A program made the position numbers and the translations under genes. Positions 15,907-21,659 of a stretch of 21,659 nt of DNA are shown here, one piece after another. Numbering within the stretch: the first letter of the stretch is position 1; the number at the start of each line of letters is the position of its first letter. The notes beneath the pieces were generated by a model, which did no database searches, was not told the DNA's origin, and saw nothing but the letters and a program-made list of their open reading frames with translations. The DNA lies in assembly GCA_027382625.1 (NCBI GenBank), contig JAJKFJ010021295.1, positions 1 to 21,659 of the forward strand, given 5' to 3'. The stretch is from Tetmemena sp. SeJ-2015. Lineage: Eukaryota; Ciliophora; Spirotrichea; Sporadotrichida; Oxytrichidae.

Positions 15907-16098
15907 CTCTCTGATGCTAATTAGACATTTGGTGCATTTACATCAAGAGGATACAAATCAACTAATTAAATAAAATAATAGCAAAATAATTTAACTTTTA
16001 TAATAGCAATTAAGAATGGAAGATGGAGCAAATTGAGATAGATAGAAGTAAAGGTGATCAAAATCTTAGAATTTGCAACTACCTGGTAACCTCTGTGA
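15907..16098 (+). CDS. TLDc-domain protein, coding segment 2
   Basis: After the junction the frame reads LSDANQTFGAFTSRGYKSTN, matching the TLDc FGGYT-x-x-x-[WY]-x-S core, then NNLTFIIAIKNGRWSKLRQ, matching the F-[IL]-F-S-L-x-N-x strand. The Gly-Gly of the core is Gly-Ala here and the usual Trp is Tyr. The frame goes on to TGA 16096-16098, but after about 16035 another phase (SKGDQNLRICNYLVTS) fits the next TLDc strand (F-G-x-x-x-D-L-x-I-x) better, so a further insert or base change is likely near 16035-16045. The C-terminal end of the domain is not located. Confidence 0.7.
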
Positions 16099-16260
16099 GA
16101 GACAATTGACAAAATGGATGGAGAAAGTTCTCTGACTTATTAGTGTAGAGCAGTAATGTTCTCTCTGAAACCTTGAAAATGCTGGTGAGAATTTATGATC
16201 AGCTTTGAGAGATAACACCATCCAGCAGAGTTTTTTCGAAAACTCAATCAAATATCAATA
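16099..16260 (+). CDS. Possible further coding segment after the TLDc core
   Basis: One phase reads QNGWRKFSDLLVQSSNVLSE then TLKMLVRIYDQL before TGA near 16208, helical and protein-like with GC-richer codons than its surroundings. It could belong to the TLDc gene. The opposite-strand frame at 16066-16251 is read as its shadow. Confidence 0.3.
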
Positions 16261-16660
16261 CACTTAACAACCGACCATTAAACTCAACTTATTTGTTATG
16301 TGTTACTTGCACATTTGTTTATCTACTTAAAATCTAACCATTCATATTTATTCTGACCGCATTGCAGTTCCGTATTTTCTATTGAAAATTTAGGCTCTAC
16401 TAGAGAGAATGCTTCTTTAGAAACAGTGTAAAGTTAAGGAGCAGATATTAAATTTAGGAAAGATGCTATGATCCTAAATTTAATAACAAATTAATTTTTA
16501 ATTGCTTTTGTTATAAAATAAAAAATTTATAATGTTATATATTATATATTTGTAACTATATGTTTATAATTAATTGATGAATATAAATGGGAATTAATAT
16601 CGTAGGAATGATTGTTTAAATTTGAATTCAGATAAATTTATGCTTAATTATTTTATATTA
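16261..16660. other. AT-rich spacer
   Basis: No gene recognised. The sequence is AT-rich with short frames. Confidence 0.45.
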
Positions 16661-16669
16661 TTATTTTCA

Positions 16670-16884
16670 ACTGATAGGAGCGGTTTTAGTTTTGCAGATA
16701 AGGGGAAGCATTTTTGTTTTAGCTCAGTAAAAGAACTGTTCACAAACAACACAGTAACTACGAAGAAGCTATTTACTACAGGGGTGACTCTTTACTTATA
16801 GACAATATTTGAGTCATAAAATAGTATGATAAATAGTATGATAATTAGGGCAGTTGAATTTAAAACTGATATACAAATTTACTG
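16670..16884 (+). CDS. Unrecognised open segment
   Basis: The phase reads SGFSFADKGKHFCFSSVKEL, then FTNNTVTTKKLFTTGVTLYL, to a TGA near 16882, with one TAG and one TAA as Gln. The first 45 codons are convincingly protein-like. It includes a 12-bp tandem duplication (16818-16841) at its less convincing end. No family recognised. It may be part of the preceding TLDc gene or a new gene. Confidence 0.35.
16818..16841 (+). repeat. 12-bp tandem duplication
   Basis: AAATAGTATGAT occurs twice in a row. This is a simple local duplication in AT-rich DNA. Confidence 0.6.
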
Positions 16885-18028
16885 AAAAAATTACGATAAA
16901 TAAGCTTTTCCTGGAGATCAAATTCCAATAAATTATATCTCTCCTCGTCAAGGATGAAAGTTTTACACTAGCTCATAGGTTTGCTCTCAAAACATAGTAA
17001 GGATCTGTATAATCTATGATAAAAGAGAGAAAACCCTTTTTCTTTTTACAGTTTATCTAAAAATTGTCAGCAATCTCTTACACTTTTTTCTCTCGTTGAT
17101 GCAGCTTTCAAGCAGTGAATTCTATGTTTACCCTCTCTGATATTCACTCAATTTCAGTCTTTATCACTCGTACCTTTCATTTTAAAGCCAATACAGTTTA
17201 GAATTAAATTTAAATCGACGATTGATTAAGATAATAAATGGAGGGTTAAAGCTTCGAGGCAATTGAAATAGCTCAAATTACGCTTGATCTGTAGCTTGTT
17301 TTATAACTTATCAAAATTAATATGAATTTCTCTTTAAATTATATTAACAGAATATTTTAGTAGCGAGATTTGATGACCGCTCTCTTATTCTTCTTCAATA
17401 AATTTTTAAAATTCTATGCTTAATAGAATGGTTTAATAATTATTCAGACACACTTCAACATTTAGGATTTTAAATTATTTAAATTTATCATATTTTGACT
17501 TTAAAACTTAATAAAGCATTCTTAAACATTATTTGTTTTAAGGAAAGCATTCTTAATTCTTATTTTATTTTTATATAATAAAATATATTTTACGTGCAGC
17601 ATTGATTTAGCAAAATATTTTGAGTTTAGTTCTATAAATACAGCACGAAAAATGACGAAGCTCTTTTCATCTGTAATAATTTGGTACTGTAAGTGCTCCT
17701 TGTGGGCCGAATATTGCTAAAAAAAAAATTAAAAAAAAATAATTTTTCCAGATTTATAAAATCCCAGAATTAGAGGGAATGTTCTCGCGCAAGAGGCTAT
17801 GCTTTATGGGGCAACTCATATGCAAAATTAATAAAGTTGCATCAATTTTGTTTATAAAAATTAACTCATAAAAAAATTTAGCATGCTAAATTATTCATCA
17901 AGTATGCTATAGTTCACAACATTAGACAAAATTATATGGCAGATTGTTTACAAATTTTTTTTATTGCCCCTCCCCTGAGCAGATCTAGTTAGCACATGCA
18001 TACAACTTAACTCATAATAAATTTTTAG
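16885..18028. other. Mostly AT-rich, with small possible coding traces
   Basis: Short protein-like traces occur near 16905-17020 (SNKLYLSSSRMKVLHQLIG) and 17760-17830 (one phase reads GYALWGNSYAKLIKL, another IPELEGMFSRKRLCFMG). None has a start, stop or motif that would support a gene. The 3' end TTTTTAG at 18022-18028 looks like a splice acceptor for the next segment. Confidence 0.35.
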
Positions 18029-18193
18029 CTACCTAAGGAAAGCTCCCCTCAAGTATTATGTGATGCTCGAGCAGAAAGTCAGCTCTCAATATGTGTGGAA
18101 GTAAAACATTAAGAAGATGTCTAAATAACTGAAGAATATAGCTTGACAAAATTTAGTACCTTAGACAGCATGCATGATATGAGAAAAGTTTGA
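18029..18193 (+). CDS. Unrecognised coding segment after an acceptor-like site
   Basis: Following TTTTTAG the frame reads LPKESSPQVLCDARAESQLS, ICVEVKHQEDVQITEEYSL and TKFSTLDSMHDMRKV, to a TGA at 18191-18193, with two TAA as Gln. Residue mix and codons are clearly unlike AT background (Asp, Glu, Arg, Cys, His). No family recognised. The same phase continues after the TGA. Confidence 0.55.
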
Positions 18194-18382
18194 TTATATA
18201 GTGGATTTTATTTGAATATGAGGATAATACGAATAGATAAATCAGATAAATGCAACACAAAATACAAATTCATATAAAGATGCACTCTATCTGACAATAA
18301 TTAGGAAGACTACAATAGATATGCTCAGAATTATGTTAGTCAAAGTATTTTAGTTTATAGGCGATTCTTGAAGGTATCTTGA
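18194..18382 (+). CDS. Possible continuation of the 18029 segment beyond TGA
   Basis: It is in phase with 18029-18193 and reads LYSGFYLNMRIIRIDKSDKC, then NNQEDYNRYAQNYVSQSIL, to TGA 18380-18382. It is plausible coding but more AT-biased than the segment before it. If real, the intervening TGA is either the true stop, in which case this is not coding, or lies in an unresolved insert. Confidence 0.3.
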
Positions 18383-19280
18383 GTTAGGATTAGCATTTCG
18401 CATTTCATTTAATTAGACTTTGAATATTATTCTTATTGAAAATCCCATTTCACTTACCGATATAAGGATACAAAACTTGAAATATTTCAAATGACGTTTT
18501 CAATGATTCTCATTTGAGTCTGAAATGAGAAAAAATTATATTGGGTCTTTTTGTCATGCTCACCTAGGTTTCTAACCCATTTTATTTAACTAATGATAAA
18601 AAATTAATAATTTAATTTAGTTCAGGCGAGCACTACTAATTTATTTTTGTGTATAAAAGGGAATGAACTAACTATTAACTAATCTTATCCTGCCTATAAT
18701 ATTTTAATTATTATAAGATTAAGCCTAATTAATTATAATGATTTGGTAACCCTTGTCTCTTCTCCCATCTGCCAGGTAAATATAATAGTCGCTTAATATG
18801 GCCGTCTATAATCATATATCATATCTAAGATTCAAACTACTTTCAATTAAACTAGATAAATTAAAAAAAAATTTGAAAATCAATTCTATTACCTTCATAT
18901 CTTAAAACTATTTTATTAAATAAGATGTATTTTATTATTACTTTAATGGTGAATCCTTAAAATCTTATTTTAGTTTTATCTATTTTAACCTCATATTTTT
19001 AAGAATTTAAACAATCTTTTAGGCTCTTATTTTAACTTATAATTTAACTAATGAAAGTTTGAATATTTTTATTTTACATTAAGATATTTTGTAAATTATA
19101 TGTGTTCAAATTTTATTAATATAATGATGACCCTATAAATTGCAATACTTTATTATAATAAATTTAGAATTGATTATGAAAATTAAAAGTATAGTATATA
19201 GCTCCTTGGGGAGCGTAATATAACTATAGCTGAGAATTTAATTATAAAGAGAATTAAATTAGATATTAATTTGAAATGGA
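18383..19280. other. AT-rich spacer
   Basis: No gene recognised. A CCAGGTAAAT near 18773-18782 resembles a donor, but the upstream frame is too short to judge. Confidence 0.45.
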
Positions 19281-19287
19281 ATAAATC

Positions 19288-19635
19288 AGTGGCAGTTGAA
19301 GTATGTCCAATTTAAATAATTATTAGACCATTCGATTCAGCATAAAGTTCTAACAACTTTTTATCCTTGCAACTTTTTTGTGGGAGAAGCTCAGTACAGA
19401 GTTATAAGCGACACAAGTTTTTATCAAGAAGATGGCGATGAGGAAGAAGAGGAGTGCGTGATTCATATCTCGCTGCTGAGAAGTGTTGCGAAGGTGATTA
19501 AAGAAGAAACTCATATTAATTTTTAATGAGCTATAAACAAGCTGCAGATCATTGGGTTTTTGAGCGATTTCAACAGACACCAAGTTGTAACTCTCCATTT
19601 ATTAGTTTAACCAATCACCGATTTTAATTAAAATT
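19288..19635 (+). repeat. Dispersed repeat, copy C
   Basis: It shares with copies A and B the blocks GTGGCAG, GTCCAATTTAAATAATTATT, ACCATTCGATTCAGCATAAA (19327-19346), TTTTTTGTGGGAGAAGCTCAG, GCTGCTGAGAAGTGTTGCGAA and a terminal CACCGATTTTAATTAAA near 19614. The minus-strand 82-codon frame at 19350-19598 lies wholly inside it and is not kept in copies A or B, so I do not call it a gene. Confidence 0.7.
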
Positions 19636-19664
19636 CCTTCTATATTACCAAAATAAATCAATGA

Positions 19665-19808
19665 AGGCTAGAGATAGGAGTTTTCATCCGCATTCAACTA
19701 CTCTCTTTTCCTCTTCATTCAGATCAATTCTAAAATAGAGATGCGTTTAAGGCTCTAATAAATAGAGATCCTTGGCTGGCCAAAATGATTTATTCTAATA
19801 TTGATTGA
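19665..19808 (+). CDS. Unrecognised coding segment
   Basis: The phase after a TGA near 19662 reads EIGVFIRIQLLSFPLHSDQF, then NRDAFKALINRDPWLAKMIY, ending at TGA 19806-19808. The second half is strongly protein-like. A competing phase gives NSKIEMRLRLQQIEILGWPK. No family recognised. Confidence 0.35.
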
Positions 19809-20303
19809 TGTTTAATATAATGATTAGAGCTATAATTAAAACTCTAATGTTTAATTATATTACTCTCTAGAGATCAATGATTAACCAATGGGGTTTCTTA
19901 ATTTAATTAATACCTAATCTTTTCTATTAGATAATTAAAAACTATCACCCCTTACTTTCTTATAAAACCTGATAACATTCTTCTTGACTCGAACCTACTA
20001 CTTAAGACTCTATTAATTCTTATTCTTATAACACCCATTCACTTATTTATTTTTTCGAGGTTCTATAACTCTAAAAAGCGTAAACATTATTTTTTTAATT
20101 TAAAAATATTTCAAATTTATAATATTTCCTTCCCCTGATTTTTCGTTTTGTACAAAGTCAATTTTACTTTACCCTATATTTTAAAATGGGATATAATACA
20201 CTTAAAACAATTTTATTGACATGTTTATGAAACTTCCCTATAATTGTTTAAAATTTAATAAATCAAAAAATTTATTTTTTTTAAAATTTTTTTTTTTTTT
20301 CAG
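19809..20303. other. AT-rich DNA ending in a T-tract and CAG
   Basis: No gene. It ends in a run of about 14 T followed by CAG at 20301-20303, a strong splice-acceptor-like context for the segment that follows. Confidence 0.5.
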
Positions 20304-20428
20304 AATACTCGGCCGACAAGGAGGGCTTACAGTATTTTAACACAGATTACAAGAGCTTCTTCCTCCTTCGTCCAGGCTTTACAGAAGCAAACTCAAAAGT
20401 TTATGAAAAATCGGGGTTGAATGTATAG
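20304..20428 (+). CDS. Unrecognised exon or coding segment
   Basis: Directly after the T-tract/CAG the phase reads EYSADKEGLQYFNTDYKSFF, then LLRPGFTEANSKVYEKSG. It is GC-richer than both flanks, with CGG, GCC, GAC and CGT codons. After GLNV (20425) the sequence turns AT-rich. It may be a single exon with the acceptor at 20303. The family is not recognised. Confidence 0.55.
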
Positions 20429-20909
20429 TATTTTATGTTTAAAATTAGTAACATTTATTCTTTAGTTTTGGCCTAGACTTTGATATTATAATTTGGATTA
20501 TATTAGAAGCTGATTTTCAATAAAAATTATACAAAATTTGTCATAAGAGTTTATTAAACAGTAAGATATTTTATATAATAACATTTTTAATCTAATTTAA
20601 TTCAAATTAATCTGTTGATAAATAGCTAAGCCCTTGTTGCTTATAATTGAGAATTCAATAATATTTTATGATTAATTCAAATAATAATAGTGGACTTGCA
20701 ACGAAGGGACAATTTAAAAAGTTGATTTCCCGTGATATGTAACCGTTTCGATAGCAAAAATAATAAAAATTATAATGATTTTCTTCTTTAATCTTCTTCT
20801 TAGTATATATTATGGTGGATTCCTTTTTGTTAGAAACAAATTGTGTATTGAGTCCATGGTCAGGGATTCAGAAATTATAACGCTTTAAATTTAGAGTTAA
20901 ATAACTTAA
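20429..20909. other. AT-rich spacer
   Basis: No gene recognised between the 20304 segment and the ubiquitin-like segment. Confidence 0.45.
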
Positions 20910-21050
20910 ATGGCTACTTCAACTACTATATCATTATCAACATCATCTTAAATTAATTACTCAAGTTCTAAGACTATAGCCTCTGAGAACTCAATTGTCC
21001 AGGACAAGTTCCCTCCCGGTCAACAGAGACTAATCTTCGGAGGCAAATAA
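20910..21050 (+). CDS. Ubiquitin-like domain segment
   Basis: From ATG 20910 the frame reads MATSTTISLSTSSQINYSSS, KTIASENSIVQDK, then FPPGQQRLIFGGKQ. This matches ubiquitin residues from TITL through SSDTI, IQDK and PPDQQRLIFAGKQ in order. Differences: about ten extra residues after TISL, loss of the Gly-Ile pair before PP, Asp to Gly in PPDQQ, and no visible first strand (the MQIFVKT region). The last Gln is TAA. After GGKQ (21050) the expected continuation (LEDGRTLSDYN) is absent, so the rest is missing, on another segment, or this is a decayed copy. A ubiquitin-like domain in a larger protein is also possible. Confidence 0.7.
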
Positions 21051-21323
21051 AAAATTTGCGTACTTATTTAACACCTTCTTACTTGCCAACAGTATAAGCG
21101 TGTATGAAGAAATTAAAAGTTAAATGAAGGCTGCATTCTAAGGTTAGTTCCACTAACCTGGTAGGAGCTAGCTTTCTCATTAAATTAAAATAAATAACCA
21201 ATTAAAAATATCAAACATTTATAGTTAAAAATGAAATGAAAATCGGAATCAAATTAAAATAATAAATGAAGAAATTGATGTCTGTCAAAAATTGAGAGAT
21301 ATCCTGTCAATTATTTAGCTTGA
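21051..21323 (+). other. Possible small coding trace, otherwise AT-rich
   Basis: One phase reads LLANSISVYEEIKSQMKAAF then QGQFHQPGRSQL (about 21083-21180), which loosely recalls the ubiquitin-like helix (S-V-x-x-x-K-x-x-[IM]), but it is not in phase with the 20910 segment and no junction is evident. Confidence 0.25.
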
Positions 21324-21626
21324 AAAATAGTTCTACAAATAATAAGATTATCTTGTACTTCTGTCATTACTTTAGGAGATACATATGAAGAGATATTGAT
21401 GTTTTTTACTCTAAACCAAAAAACCAAACAAGTTCAAAAACTTGTGCCTGAGGTAACTCACTCCACAGATAGACTTTCTACGGAGAAGTTGCAAGGATCA
21501 AAGTTTTTTATAATTTAATGCTAAATCGAATGCTAATATTATGATATTGGAATTAAATGTCAAAAATTATGTGAGTACAAGTCTCTTATTAATATCATCT
21601 TTAATATATCAATCAATATTATTCAT
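21324..21626 (+). CDS. Unrecognised coding segment, open to the window end
   Basis: The phase after TGA 21321-21323 is open to the end. The part 21372-21530 is convincing: LGDTYEEILMFFTLNQKTKQ, VQKLVPEVTHSTDRLSTEKL. The string LNQKTKQVQKLVPE recalls blades of Kelch-type proteins, but only one blade is seen. After about 21520 it becomes AT-rich and probably non-coding. Start and end are not located. Confidence 0.45.
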
Positions 21627-21659
21627 CGAAAACACGAGTGCGAAAACACGAGTGCGAAA
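21627..21659 (+). repeat. 14-bp tandem repeat at the window edge
   Basis: CGAAAACACGAGTG occurs twice (21627-21640, 21641-21654), followed by the first five bases of a third unit, where the window stops. It may be the edge of a longer satellite or a contig end caused by it. Confidence 0.75.

Noticed and set aside
16066..16251. Minus-strand 61-codon frame
   Set aside because: It is opposite the TLDc segment and its possible continuation. The plus-strand readings are better supported.
19350..19598. Minus-strand 82-codon frame as a gene
   Set aside because: It lies wholly inside the dispersed repeat, is not conserved in the other two copies, and has no recognisable motif.
1..21659. Euplotes-type code (TGA as Cys, TAA/TAG as stop)
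   Set aside because: The kinase needs many TAA/TAG as Gln and has no in-frame TGA within its segments.
1..21659. Transposase, reverse transcriptase, CRISPR array, rRNA or tRNA genes
   Set aside because: None of the catalytic motifs, repeat-spacer arrays or cloverleaf patterns could be found by eye on either strand.

Overview
The window reads as ciliate DNA, and specifically as germline (micronuclear) DNA of a hypotrich/spirotrich-type ciliate such as the Oxytricha/Stylonychia group. Three things support this. Recognisable protein families appear only when TAA and TAG are read as glutamine and TGA is kept as stop. Coding segments are short islands in very AT-rich DNA. The islands of one gene are separated by sequences flanked by short direct repeats, and collapsing one copy of each repeat restores a continuous conserved protein, which is how MDS/IES pointers behave. 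Genus and species cannot be fixed from sequence alone.

Layout. Positions 1-117 hold the end of an unrecognised coding segment. About 260-1780 is a strange block rich in homopolymer runs, with C4A4-like repeats near 527-551. About 1780-5640 is a more GC-balanced island with several unrecognised open frames (best: 3053-3451 and 4448-4681) and weak hints of an importin-type basic domain and an alpha-carbonic-anhydrase-like segment. 5640-6990 is AT-rich with nothing recognised. 6998-10149 is the clearest locus: a Ser/Thr protein kinase split into six collinear coding segments by five pointer-flanked inserts of 1188, 400, 620, 21 and 83 bp. The two largest inserts with other content hold further open frames, and two inserts hold copies of a dispersed repeat. 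10300-11877 has coiled-coil-like and kinase-like segments, either downstream parts of this locus or a second gene. 12000-14830 has several open segments, some hydrophobic, with at least one likely intron. 15704-16098 is a TLDc-domain segment split by a 38-bp pointer-flanked insert. 18029-18382, 19665-19808 and 20304-20428 are coding islands without a recognised family. 20910-21050 is a ubiquitin-like segment. 21324-21659 is another open frame running into a 14-bp tandem repeat at the window edge.

The islands do not form an operon. In the somatic nucleus each gene would be assembled from its own segments, with the intervening DNA removed. The kinase, TLDc and ubiquitin-like calls rest on conserved motifs. 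Most other coding calls rest only on open frame and amino-acid character, and AT-rich DNA has few TGA codons, so long open frames are weak evidence here. Confidences reflect that.
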